Below, one piece after another: positions 34,949 to 43,729 of a stretch of 64,000 bases of DNA; position 1 is the stretch's first letter; every line of letters begins with the position of its first letter. The stretch covers positions 62,001 through 126,000 of the forward strand of contig CANPVZ010000004.1 of NCBI GenBank assembly GCA_947581855.1, read 5' to 3'. A program made the position numbers and the translations under genes. Below the pieces are notes generated by a model. It was not told the origin of the DNA, did no database searches, and was given only the letters and a program-made list of their open reading frames with translations. The DNA comes from an uncultured Phocaeicola sp. (lineage in GTDB: Bacteria; Bacteroidota; Bacteroidia; Bacteroidales; Bacteroidaceae).

Positions 34949-35869
34949 ATGAATATGGAACATCAAAATTATGAGCAAAAAGCTGAACAGGACAAATACA
35001 ATGTAGCCCTGAGCAAATATGATACGCACCTCCGAGATGAGGACGTACAAGCAAAAGTTGCCGATTTCATCGCCAATAAAGTAGCCGGAAACGATACACT
35101 GGAGGTAAATAAGTTCCTCTTCAACTGTATCGACCTGACTACCCTGAAGACAACCGACAGCGAAGAAAGCGTGCTTCGCTTCACCGAGCGGGTAAACGAT
35201 TTCGAAGATCAATTTCCCGATTTGAAGAATGTAGCGGCCATCTGCGTATATCCTAATTTTGCAGGTATCGTCAGCCAGTCTTTGGAAGTAGAGGAAGTAG
35301 GTATCGCCTGCGTTTCGGCCGGATTCCCCTCCTCACAAACCTTCATTGAGGTGAAGATAGCAGAAACAGCTATGGCACTCCACGAAGGCGCTACGGAAAT
35401 AGATATCGTGATTTCAGTAGGCAAGTTTTTGAGTGGCGACTACGAAGGAATGTGCGATGAAATCGAAGAAATCAAAGAAGTATGCGGCAATAAGCACCTG
35501 AAAGTGATTCTTGAAACCGGTGCGCTGGGCACTGCCGAAAATATTAAAAAAGCTTCTATCCTCGCCATGTATTCGGGTGCGGATTTCATCAAGACTTCTA
35601 CCGGCAAACAGGAACCTGCCGCCACACCGGAAGCCGCTTACGTGATGTGTCAGGCTATCAAAGAGTATTATCAGGAAACCGGCCGGAAAGTAGGATTTAA
35701 ACCCGCCGGAGGTATCAACACCGTACACGATGCTGTAGTTTACTACACCATCGTGAAAGAAGTATTAGGTGAAGAATGGCTCACTAACGAATTATTCCGC
35801 CTTGGAACAAGTCGTTTGGCCAACTTGCTGCTAAGTGATATTTTAGGCAAAGAAACAAAGTTCTTCTAA
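34949..35869 (+). CDS. deoC: Deoxyribose-phosphate aldolase
   Basis: DeoC splits 2-deoxyribose 5-phosphate to acetaldehyde and glyceraldehyde 3-phosphate in deoxynucleoside catabolism. The Schiff-base lysine lies in ADFIKTSTGK and the second active-site lysine in VGFKPAGGI. KVILETG is also typical. At 306 residues it carries an N-terminal extension of about 50-60 residues relative to the 259-residue Escherichia coli enzyme. ATG codons at 34949 and 34955 are both possible starts. It is the last gene of the dtd operon, followed by array D. Confidence 0.95.
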   Translation: MNMEHQNYEQKAEQDKYNVALSKYDTHLRDEDVQAKVADFIANKVAGNDTLEVNKFLFNCIDLTTLKTTDSEESVLRFTERVNDFEDQFPDLKNVAAICVYPNFAGIVSQSLEVEEVGIACVSAGFPSSQTFIEVKIAETAMALHEGATEIDIVISVGKFLSGDYEGMCDEIEEIKEVCGNKHLKVILETGALGTAENIKKASILAMYSGADFIKTSTGKQEPAATPEAAYVMCQAIKEYYQETGRKVGFKPAGGINTVHDAVVYYTIVKEVLGEEWLTNELFRLGTSRLANLLLSDILGKETKFF

Positions 35870-35906
35870 CCGGGCAGGCACTCATTTATTTTTACATCAT
35901 TTTGCC

Positions 35907-36009
35907 CTACACAAACGCAACCCTCCATTGTGCACAAATCCACTTCTCATTTGTGCACAATGGAGGTTGTCGTTTGTGCACATTCGCACCTTGCGTTTGT
36001 GCACAAATT
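35907..36009. repeat. Intergenic array D, 23-bp period, TTTGTGCACAAA core
   Basis: GTGCAC cores lie at 35930, 35953, 35976 and 35999, exactly 23 bp apart, with a decayed copy (CTACAC) in phase at 35907. The whole array is nested self-complementary. 35919-35938 pairs with 35950-35968 (CCATTGTGCACAAA-type arms). 35909-35920 pairs with 35991-36002 (ACAAACGCAA against TTGCGTTTGT). It lies between the convergent deoC and polyprenyl synthase genes. Nothing else is seen in 36010-36144. Confidence 0.85.
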
Positions 36010-36144
36010 CGGAACGCCCGTCAGCAAAGGGTTTCCGAGGGACTAAATGTATAAAAGGAGCATTTTTCTTTTATGAAAAAAGAAGACAAGCAAACGAAAC
36101 GTAATATTCTCTGCCAAGACAACCTATTCACAGAAGCCAAAGGA

Positions 36145-36320
36145 GGACTGTTCAAAAAGTAAAAATTGAATTAGCTAAAGTTACAGAGTGTAACTGAATA
36201 AATAAAGACTGCCACTTTTGACCTATGAAAATTAGGTGTAAAGTGGTGCTTTTTTCTATATTTGAGTCCTGGCAGTCTTAAACCGAAAGTTATAATCTAA
36301 ACTATCAGACTTTTTGGATA
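36145..36320 (+). mobile_element. MITE-like element, family 1, copy 3
   Basis: It begins GGACTGTTCAAAAAGT and ends ACTTTTTGGA, with a GGTGTAAAGTGGTGC segment near the centre. The first 60 bases differ from the reverse complement of copy 1 at two positions. Its 3' half (ACCGAAAGTTATAATC) corresponds to the left part of copy 1. It lies 165 bases from the polyprenyl synthase stop. 36321-36484 shows no gene. Confidence 0.65.
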
Positions 36321-36484
36321 ACCTCTTCCTATAGCTGGTTAATATTAACCCGTCCAACTTTTTGGGATCACTTGACTTTCGGACACCCCCTTTAACTTTA
36401 ATATTTTAAGGATATCCCCCAAGAGATTTTCATTTTTCTAAAAAGGTAAAATGAGTTGGAAGCTCTAACCGGATCCTACGGAAT

Positions 36485-37459
36485 CTACTTGTTCCGCTCT
36501 ATCACATACTCGATGTAAGCGGTAAGCGCCCTACGAACCGGTTCATTCCGCACTTCGGAAAGTAACAGCAGAGCGTCTTCCTTGTAACGCATCATCACGT
36601 CCTCGGCATATTCTATACCGCCATTCGCCTTTGTAAACTCGATTAAACGGGAAATTTCATCCGGTGTAGCCGTCAAGCTCTTCACTTTCGGAACTAAAGC
36701 AAGCATCTCCTCATCCTGTGTATGCAACAAAACATACAGTGCCGGCAAAGTTAATTTACCCTCCAGCATATCGTTTCCGGTCGGTTTGCCAATGGCCTCA
36801 TCGTGGAAGAAATCAAAAATATCATCCTTAATCTGAAAGCACATACCTACTTTCTCACCAAACAAACGAAACTTCTCCACTTCCGTATCGGAAGCTTTTG
36901 CCGTCAATGCACCCAACTGTGCACAAGCAGCAAACAAAGCCGCAGTCTTTTTGCGAATTACCTCAAAGTAAACTCCTTCCGAAAGATCTTGATTATTGAT
37001 ATTAGACAATTGTAAGATCTCACCCTCCGAAAGCTCCATACCCAATTGGGCAATGACTTTTACCACCTCTATCTTATTTGTTAAAGCCGAATGCTGCAAA
37101 GCTGTAGAAAGCAGATAATCGCCGACAAGCACCGATATTTTGTTATTGAACGCTGCGTTTACAGACAATTGGCCTCTACGCTCATTACTTTCGTCCACCA
37201 CATCGTCATGTACCAGACTGGCCGTATGCAACATTTCCAATGTAACTCCGGCATGATAAGTCGCTTGCGAAACCGAACCGAACTCTTTAGCTACCAACAA
37301 TGTTAAAATAGGGCGCATCATTTTACCGTTGCGCCGGGTAATATAGTCAAGAACCGACTGTAAAAGAGGATTAGAAGTTTCGAGCGACTGATTGAAAAGC
37401 TCTCTCAGCTTTTTCAATTCGCTTTCTACCGGTCGTCTTATAATATCTAGCTTATCCAT
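36485..37459 (-). CDS. Trans-polyprenyl diphosphate synthase
   Basis: The enzyme condenses isopentenyl diphosphate onto an allylic primer to make the long side chain of menaquinone. The 324-residue protein has both Asp-rich motifs, DDVVD (85-89) in SLVHDDVVDE and DDIFD in CFQIKDDIFDFF. Residues just before the first motif are small (Ala80, Ser81), which in this family allows long products. The chain length cannot be fixed from sequence. It is divergent from polA, with a TAATTTTG box at 37479-37486. Confidence 0.94.
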   Translation of the reverse strand: MDKLDIIRRPVESELKKLRELFNQSLETSNPLLQSVLDYITRRNGKMMRPILTLLVAKEFGSVSQATYHAGVTLEMLHTASLVHDDVVDESNERRGQLSVNAAFNNKISVLVGDYLLSTALQHSALTNKIEVVKVIAQLGMELSEGEILQLSNINNQDLSEGVYFEVIRKKTAALFAACAQLGALTAKASDTEVEKFRLFGEKVGMCFQIKDDIFDFFHDEAIGKPTGNDMLEGKLTLPALYVLLHTQDEEMLALVPKVKSLTATPDEISRLIEFTKANGGIEYAEDVMMRYKEDALLLLSEVRNEPVRRALTAYIEYVIERNK

Positions 37460-37478
37460 TATAGAAGAATTTCAAGTA

Positions 37479-37486
37479 CAAAATTA
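37479..37486 (-). promoter_or_regulatory. -7 box of the polyprenyl synthase gene
   Basis: TAATTTTG on the minus strand, 19 bases before the ATG at 37459. polA starts divergently 61 bases away; its own box is less clear. Confidence 0.45.
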
Positions 37487-37547
37487 ATAATAAAACGTAT
37501 AATAGCGTATTTTTTACTACTTTTACCAATAAATTTTAAGATTCAGC

Positions 37548-40319
37548 ATGGAAAAACTATTTTTACTGGATGCCTACGCACTGATATACCGTGCCTATTA
37601 TGCTTTTATAAAAGCACCGAGAATCAACTCAAAAGGCTTTAACACATCAGCTATTCTAGGGTTCGTCAACACTCTGGAAGATGTATTAAAAAAAGAAAAC
37701 CCTACGCACATCGGTGTAGCATTCGATCCGGCCGGACCCACTTTCCGGCATGAGGCCTACGAGCAATACAAAGCACAACGCGAGGCCACTCCTGAAGCAA
37801 TCAAACTCTCCGTACCGATTATTAAAGATATCATAAACGCCTACCATATACCTATATTAGAAGTGCCCGGTTACGAAGCGGACGATGTAATTGGAACACT
37901 GGCCCTACAAGCAGGCAAACAAGGCATCACCACTTACATGATGACTCCCGACAAAGATTATGGTCAGCTTGTAACCGACAACGTATTTATGTATCGCCCC
38001 AAATACGGCGATAAGGAATTCGATATTATGGGCGTGGAAGAAGTGAAGAAGAAATTCCAGATATCTTCCCCTTGTCAGGTTATCGACATGCTGGGACTGA
38101 TGGGTGACAGTTCGGACAACATACCGGGTTGTCCGGGTGTGGGAGAGAAAACTGCGCAGAAACTTATCAACGAATATGGGAGCATTGAGAATTTGCTGGC
38201 GAACACCAGCCAGCTGAAAGGCGCACTCAAAACCAAAGTGGAAACCAATAAAGAAATGATCGAGTTCTCCAAGTTTCTTGCCACTATCAAAATTGATGTT
38301 CCCATCGAATTGAATATGGAAGAACTCAAAAGGGAAAAAGCAGATGAAGAAGCCTTGCGCAAAATCTTTGAAGAGCTTGAATTCAAAACACTCACTGAAC
38401 GCATTTTCAAGAAAGAGAAAAAGCCAGCGCAAAGTGAACTTCCGAAAAACGATTTCCCTGACTTATTTGCAGCCGAATACCCGGAAGAAGAAAAATATTC
38501 GAATCTCGTTAAGCTAAACTCACTCCCTTACGACTATCAACTTATTGATACAGAAGAGAAAATAGCCGAATTAGTTCAAATATTATTGACAAAGGATTTT
38601 TTCAGTCTGGATACGGAAACAACTTCCATGAATCCGATAGACGCAGAACTGGTTGGAATGAGCTTTAGTTTTGCCGAAAACCAAGCTTTTTACGTTCCTG
38701 TACCCGCCGCACAAGAAGAAGCGCAAAAAATTGTTAACCAGTTCAAGAGTTTACTCGAAAACGAACACACGCTTAAAATAGGACAGAACATTAAATATGA
38801 TATGCTGGTATTCCGCCGATACGGAGTGGAAGTAAAAGGTCCTCTCTTCGACACTATGATTGCTCACTATGTGTTGCAGCCGGAACTCCATCATGGTATG
38901 GACTACTTAGCGGAAATTTATCTGAAGTATGAGACTATCAAGATAGAAGAATTAATTGGTCCGAAAGGAAAAAACCAACGTAACATGCGCAACCTCTCTC
39001 CTGCCGAGGTTTACAAATATGCTTGCGAAGATGCGGATGTAACGCTGAAACTAAAAAATAGATTAGAAGAAGAACTGAGAAAAAACGATTGCGAAGAATT
39101 ATTCTACCAAGTTGAAATGCCGCTTGTGCCTGTACTTACCTACATGGAGTGGAACGGTGTTCGCATAGATACCGAGGCTTTGAAACAAACTTCCGCACAC
39201 TACACCGAACGCATGAACCAAATAGAACAGGAAATCTATGCGTTAGCAGGCGAATCGTTCAATATCGCTTCCCCTAAACAAGTAGGCGATATCCTCTTCG
39301 ACAAGTTGAAAATTACCGATAAGGCAAAAAAGACTAAAAGTAAGGGACAATACATCACTTCGGAAGAGGTGCTGGAAAGCCTGCGTCATAAACACGAGAT
39401 TGTTGGGAAAATTCTCGACTACCGAGGACTCCGGAAACTACTCAGTACCTATATCGATGCATTACCGGAACTGATCAATCCGCGCACACACAAGATACAT
39501 ACCTCGTTCAACCAAGCAGTGGCCGCTACAGGGCGACTCAGCTCCAGCAACCCGAACCTGCAAAATATTCCCATTCGCAACGAGGACGGAAAAGAGATAC
39601 GAAAGGCCTTCATTCCTGACGACGGTTGTGAGTTCTTCTCGGCAGACTATTCGCAGATAGAACTACGTATTATGGCGCATTTAAGCGGCGACCACAACAT
39701 GATTGAAGCGTTTCGTTCCGGTTATGACATTCACGCCGCTACGGCAGCTAAAGTCTTCAAGAAAAACATTCAAGATGTGACGCGCGCCGAACGAAACAAA
39801 GCAAAAACCGCTAATTTCGGTATCATCTACGGCATCTCTGTTTTTGGATTGGCAGAACGAATGGACGTAGACCGCAAGGAAGCTCGGGAACTGATAGAAG
39901 GATACTTTGAAACCTATCCGGATGTAAAGAAATATATGGATGAAAGTATCGAGTTGGCTCGCAAACAAGGCTATATCGAAACCATATTCAAACGCAAGCG
40001 TTTCCTTCCGGACATCAACTCACGTAACGCCGTAGTGCGCGGCTATGCGGAACGCAACGCCATCAACGCGCCCATACAAGGGAGCGCCGCAGATATTATC
40101 AAGGTAGCAATGGTACGGATATACCGAAGATTTATGCAAGAAGGCATCCGCTCGACCATGATTATCCAGGTGCACGATGAATTGAACTTCAACGTATGGC
40201 CCGAAGAAAAAGAGCGTGTGCAGCAAATTGTTATTGAGGAGATGGAACGCGCCTATGCCATGCAAGTCCCCCTGAAAGCCGATTGCGGCTGGGGAAAGAA
40301 CTGGCTGGAAGCGCATTAA
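37548..40319 (+). CDS. polA: DNA polymerase I
   Basis: The 923-residue protein has three domains. The 5'-3' exonuclease is at about 1-290 (GYEADDVIGTLA, DSSDNIPGCPGVGEKTA). The 3'-5' exonuclease is at about 330-520 and keeps catalytic acids (FFSLDTETTSMNP). The polymerase domain shows motif A DYSQIELRIMAHLSGD, motif B RNKAKTANFGIIYG and motif C IQVHDELNF. It fills gaps in repair and replaces RNA primers in replication. Size and order are standard. Start ATG at 37548 gives MEKLFLLDAYALIYRAYYAF. A small inverted repeat GTAAACA/TGTTTAC lies about 150 bases after the stop. Confidence 0.98.
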   Translation: MEKLFLLDAYALIYRAYYAFIKAPRINSKGFNTSAILGFVNTLEDVLKKENPTHIGVAFDPAGPTFRHEAYEQYKAQREATPEAIKLSVPIIKDIINAYHIPILEVPGYEADDVIGTLALQAGKQGITTYMMTPDKDYGQLVTDNVFMYRPKYGDKEFDIMGVEEVKKKFQISSPCQVIDMLGLMGDSSDNIPGCPGVGEKTAQKLINEYGSIENLLANTSQLKGALKTKVETNKEMIEFSKFLATIKIDVPIELNMEELKREKADEEALRKIFEELEFKTLTERIFKKEKKPAQSELPKNDFPDLFAAEYPEEEKYSNLVKLNSLPYDYQLIDTEEKIAELVQILLTKDFFSLDTETTSMNPIDAELVGMSFSFAENQAFYVPVPAAQEEAQKIVNQFKSLLENEHTLKIGQNIKYDMLVFRRYGVEVKGPLFDTMIAHYVLQPELHHGMDYLAEIYLKYETIKIEELIGPKGKNQRNMRNLSPAEVYKYACEDADVTLKLKNRLEEELRKNDCEELFYQVEMPLVPVLTYMEWNGVRIDTEALKQTSAHYTERMNQIEQEIYALAGESFNIASPKQVGDILFDKLKITDKAKKTKSKGQYITSEEVLESLRHKHEIVGKILDYRGLRKLLSTYIDALPELINPRTHKIHTSFNQAVAATGRLSSSNPNLQNIPIRNEDGKEIRKAFIPDDGCEFFSADYSQIELRIMAHLSGDHNMIEAFRSGYDIHAATAAKVFKKNIQDVTRAERNKAKTANFGIIYGISVFGLAERMDVDRKEARELIEGYFETYPDVKKYMDESIELARKQGYIETIFKRKRFLPDINSRNAVVRGYAERNAINAPIQGSAADIIKVAMVRIYRRFMQEGIRSTMIIQVHDELNFNVWPEEKERVQQIVIEEMERAYAMQVPLKADCGWGKNWLEAH

Positions 40320-40628
40320 AAACAGCTTGAGCAAGAGCATGTTAACAACAATAGAGCTGGAGGAGAAATGCTTATCTAACGATGCATTACTCCGGAAAAC
40401 CAGCTCCTGCAGAAAGAGGTAAAAAATAGGACGAAAAGAAGGAAGTGATTAAAAGAAATACAAAAAAGGGTAAACAGAACATTGTTTACTAAAATTTAGT
40501 GTTTTTGCCTATGAATATAAAATTAAAACAATCGCCTATGAATATTAACGCAGAATCATTGAACTAATGCTTAGTTTATTAAAAAGACATATATAAGAAG
40601 CGTAAGCTTTATTCCTTGTTATTCCGAA

Positions 40629-40764
40629 ACTTCGACACTTTCTGAACATGTAACGAGAAATAAGGTAAAACGCTCACACATAGCGTGGGCTTTACCTTAT
40701 TTGTTACATGTTAGGCAGTCGAAGGCCTTGGAATGGCAAACAAAGTTTTGTCCCACGTTTTTTA
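40629..40764 (+). ncRNA. Candidate structured RNA or leader with long hairpin and possible pseudoknot
   Basis: AACATGTAAC then AAATAAGGTAAA (40645-40669) pairs with TTTACCTTATTT then GTTACATGTT (40691-40712). This makes a 22-bp stem with one three-base bulge, capped by a CGCT/AGCG mini-stem. Outside it TTCGAC (about 40631-40636) can pair with GTCGAA (about 40718-40723). CGTGGG in the apical region (40684-40689) can pair with CCCACG at 40752-40757, which is followed by TTTTTT. It ends about 75 bases before the decayed lipoprotein gene. I do not recognise it as a named RNA family. Confidence 0.45.
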
Positions 40765-40836
40765 TATCCATGCCTTTTTCTCTTGAAGAACAGTTTATCA
40801 ATCTTCCTGCGGGGCACGGGAAACAATTTTCATACT

Positions 40837-41362
40837 ATGGACAACACAATTGTAAAATGCAGGGCTGTTATAAGCATTGCAAACAGCCTCACCTGCTGCA
40901 ACATCCGATGTCAGCCTCCTTCAATCTATGAACTGAAAGTCAAACCATTACGTCCAATCAAAGGTCCCGAAAAATATGTATATTACGGTTCGGACGGAAC
41001 ACAAGCATTCGAAAGAATATTTAATGATGCAGACTTATTCTCCGAGAGATTAGCCAAAGTTAGCAAACAGGAAAATAATATATGGAGAACTGTATTTATC
41101 AACGAGAAAGGAGAAACTGTTTTCGAAGCAACCAATCATCAATATGATTCCGGTTACAAGGATGTAACCGGCTTTTGGAACAGAATGGCATGGGCTAAAA
41201 AACAAAATGGAACTTACGTAGCCCTCAACACCTAAGGAAAAGAAGCTTTCCCGTTGGATGACAAACCTATGTCGATGTTTAACGAAGGCAAGACTTTCGT
41301 ACAAACGGGCGAAAGGTTATATCATCAACTACTATGGTTCCATCTCTCCGATAGGAATATAA
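40837..41362 (+). pseudogene. Broken lipoprotein gene
   Basis: From the ATG at 40837 the frame reads a weak signal sequence with Cys pair SLTCCN, then ELKVKPLRPIKGPEKYVYYG and GYKDVTGFWNRMAWAKKQNG, to a TAA at 41233. Directly after the stop the same frame continues GKEAFPLDDKPMSMFNEGKT, and a frame change then gives YIINYYGSISPIGI and a TAA at 41360. A Lys-to-stop change plus a one-base shift would explain this. The intact protein would have about 175 residues. The family is not recognised. The upstream extension to 40708 in the same frame overlaps the structured RNA and is probably not coding. Confidence 0.5.
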
Positions 41363-41399
41363 AAATATCATAATTATTAACCAATATAATAAGAATAAT

Positions 41400-42032
41400 A
41401 TGTTTTCATTTATAGAAGATTTGTGCAGATACGCTTGGGATGTATCTGCTCTATGTTATCGCAGCATCGCGTCTGTTATTGAAAATCAATGGATTATCGT
41501 AGGTATTGGCGTAGTGTCAATTGTCATCGCATTTATTATCGCACACCTCAACATAGATAAGGACGATCGTGAACCTTCAGTCTGTTTACCTACTGACGGA
41601 CCGGGAATCATAGGTCTGTCACTCATGTTTATCGTACAATATTTCAATGACTTTCAGCCATGGGACGCCGTAGATGGTTTTGCCGGTCTTTTCGCATGGG
41701 GAGGCGCACTGTTTTTTCTGATTTGGATAGGTGGAATACTTTTCATCTTAGGTATATACGTATTCCTATTCTTCCGTTCCATATTTGAAGGGTTATGTGA
41801 CAGTAACTTTTTATGGGAATTTAAATTCGGACTCAAATTTATGTTAACAAATTCCCTGCAACTGATATGTTCCTTTGTTCCGCTTCTTTTCGGCTTACTG
41901 TTAGTCAGTTCCGTTACCGGTCCCATTCTCGTTATTGTCTTCTTTATTGTCGCCTTACTTTGGCCTACAAGCAATAAAATAGGCGAATTTAAAGATCGGG
42001 ATGGAAATTGGTGGGAAATCAGAAGAGGATAA
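41400..42032 (+). CDS. Integral membrane protein of unknown function
   Basis: The 210-residue protein has about four or five membrane segments: about 30-50 (IIVGIGVVSIVIAFIIAHL), 68-85, 95-128 and 150-190. It ends in a short polar tail (IGEFKDRDGNWWEIRRG). The loop after the first helix is acidic (NIDKDDREPS). I do not recognise the family. It follows the broken lipoprotein gene by 37 bases, so the two probably formed one transcription unit. No start alternative is better than the ATG at 41400. Confidence 0.65.
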   Translation: MFSFIEDLCRYAWDVSALCYRSIASVIENQWIIVGIGVVSIVIAFIIAHLNIDKDDREPSVCLPTDGPGIIGLSLMFIVQYFNDFQPWDAVDGFAGLFAWGGALFFLIWIGGILFILGIYVFLFFRSIFEGLCDSNFLWEFKFGLKFMLTNSLQLICSFVPLLFGLLLVSSVTGPILVIVFFIVALLWPTSNKIGEFKDRDGNWWEIRRG

Positions 42033-42093
42033 CCTATCAGTCACGCTTCCTGGCTGTGCCTATAATCGCCATAGCCGTAAAAGAAAAGATAGA

Positions 42094-42152
42094 ATCATCC
42101 CCTTATATTACCCTTCCACAAAAAGAAAATACAGGCGATATAAGGGGATGAT
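42094..42152. terminator. 15-bp perfect inverted repeat after the membrane protein gene
   Basis: ATCATCCCCTTATAT (42094-42108) and ATATAAGGGGATGAT (42138-42152) are exact complements with a 29-base loop. It lies 62 bases after the stop codon between convergent genes. There is no T-run, so it could be a terminator or a protein-binding site. Confidence 0.45.
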
Positions 42153-42289
42153 GATAAATGAAAGAACAATCCTTTTCCTCACATTCCGAAAATGCTATAA
42201 AAGGCATAATATTCAGTTTAAAGCACTACTTGTACAGCACTCGTTCTACCTCCGGTTTAAAACGCTAAATGTTTCTGCTCCGGCATACA

Positions 42290-42331
42290 CTTCCGAGTCG
42301 GCTGCACCCGCATAAAACTCTCACTCGGAAG
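42290..42331. terminator. Hairpin beyond the first SusD gene
   Basis: CTTCCGAGT (42290-42298) pairs with ACTCGGAAG (42323-42331), 40 bases past the SusD stop on the minus strand. It probably ends the metalloprotease-SusC-SusD transcript. Confidence 0.4.
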
Positions 42332-42370
42332 CGCCCCATTCAAGAAGGCACTTCGGGAAGAGAGAGCCAT

Positions 42371-43726
42371 TTAGTTCAGCAATCCGGGGTTCGCTTCCGT
42401 AGCAACACGCGGAATACGCAATGTATAGCGCGCATCATCTTGTTGAAGCGTATAAGTGGTTCCCTCAATCACCTTATCGATACGCGGACGGGTAGTACGG
42501 CGCAAATCGAACCAGCGATGACCCTCGAAAGCCAGTTCACGGGCACGTTCTTCCAAGATCTCCGCTATCAAAGCTTCTTTATCCATCGCTTCTACAACAG
42601 TTGCTTTCCGTGCATAACCTTCCGGCGTATAACGCTTCTCCATCAGTTGCAGCAAGCGTTCGCGCGCCTCTTTCAGTTTATCCATACGAGCCGCCGCCTC
42701 GGCAGCGTTCAGGTAAAGTTCTCCGGTACGGAACGAACAACGATATTGCGAGGTAGCAAGTACCTTATTATTAGGACGGTTACCGTTCTCGTCTGCATCG
42801 CCATAGAATTTCGCCGGACGGAGATCTGTCGCCGCATCATATTTCTGTAAAAAGTCTGCCGCCGCATAAGAAACCTTATGGGTAGAGGTGCTATAAATGC
42901 GCTCATAAGCCGTTATCATTTCAGCCGACCGATATTGGTTAGGCAATTGGGCGTCCGCCTCATTGAAATCTTCCAAATCCGATTTCTGCGCCAACACCCG
43001 TTCGGCCGCCTCGTAGGCTTCCTGCCAACTTCCCATATACAGGCGGACACGTGATTCCAACGCATCTACCGATAACGTGGAAAAACGATAACGATACTTC
43101 TCCTCCCACTCCGTCACATTCATCACCCCACGTGCGCTCTCTATGTCAGCCAATACGGCTTCATAGATTTTGGCCACGGTGGTACGAACCGGAATCTTTT
43201 CCAGATCAATATCCCATTTCAGCGGAACGGCTTTTGTTTCCGGGGCACCTTCTTTCGTATAAGGTTCTCCATAAAGGTTAACTAATAGAAAGTGCATATA
43301 GGCACGCATCAAATAAGCCTCGCCTACCAGTTGATTAATATCGTTCTGGTTATCGCCCGTGATTTCACCTTTTTTGTCAATCACCGAATTCGCATAATAA
43401 ATCGCTCTGTAATAATATTCCCAACCGAACGAAGCGGTGGCAACATCGTTGTTCACATCACTCCACGTTACAATGTTCTTATACACGTTCATATCCGTTT
43501 CATCAGCCACAAGAGCCACTTCATCGGTGCGCATCTCACACAAGGCGCGATCCGACATATCGTAATTATAAGCTGTTAGAAACAGTGAGCGGTACTCCTC
43601 CAGTGTATTGGGGATGACTTTCCCCACAGGCTGAAGGTCCAAATAACTATCGCATGAAGCCAACAGTCCGGCTCCCGTCACCAAGAGAGCCATATAGAGT
43701 TTCTTTATTCCATTCATACACTGCAT
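42371..43726 (-). CDS. SusD/RagB-family outer-membrane lipoprotein
   Basis: The protein (451 residues) is an outer-membrane lipoprotein with lipobox LLASC (about 18-22 from the chosen start). It has the SusD helical core (VGEAYLMRAYMHFLLVNLYG, GELYLNAAEAAARM) and the family C-terminal pattern ERARELAFEGHRWFDLRRT. SusD proteins form the lid on a SusC transporter and capture the ligand. The frame runs back to a TTG at 43729, directly after the SusC stop. ATG at 43726 or 43714 is more likely; I list 43726. The glycan or peptide ligand is not predictable. Confidence 0.94.
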   Translation of the reverse strand: MQCMNGIKKLYMALLVTGAGLLASCDSYLDLQPVGKVIPNTLEEYRSLFLTAYNYDMSDRALCEMRTDEVALVADETDMNVYKNIVTWSDVNNDVATASFGWEYYYRAIYYANSVIDKKGEITGDNQNDINQLVGEAYLMRAYMHFLLVNLYGEPYTKEGAPETKAVPLKWDIDLEKIPVRTTVAKIYEAVLADIESARGVMNVTEWEEKYRYRFSTLSVDALESRVRLYMGSWQEAYEAAERVLAQKSDLEDFNEADAQLPNQYRSAEMITAYERIYSTSTHKVSYAAADFLQKYDAATDLRPAKFYGDADENGNRPNNKVLATSQYRCSFRTGELYLNAAEAAARMDKLKEARERLLQLMEKRYTPEGYARKATVVEAMDKEALIAEILEERARELAFEGHRWFDLRRTTRPRIDKVIEGTTYTLQQDDARYTLRIPRVATEANPGLLN

Positions 43727-43729
43727 CAA

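Noticed and set aside
35907-36009. CRISPR array at arrays D or E
   Set aside because: The repeated core is only about 12 bp with 11 bp between cores, the between-core segments are partly self-complementary and shared between the two loci, and there are no cas genes.
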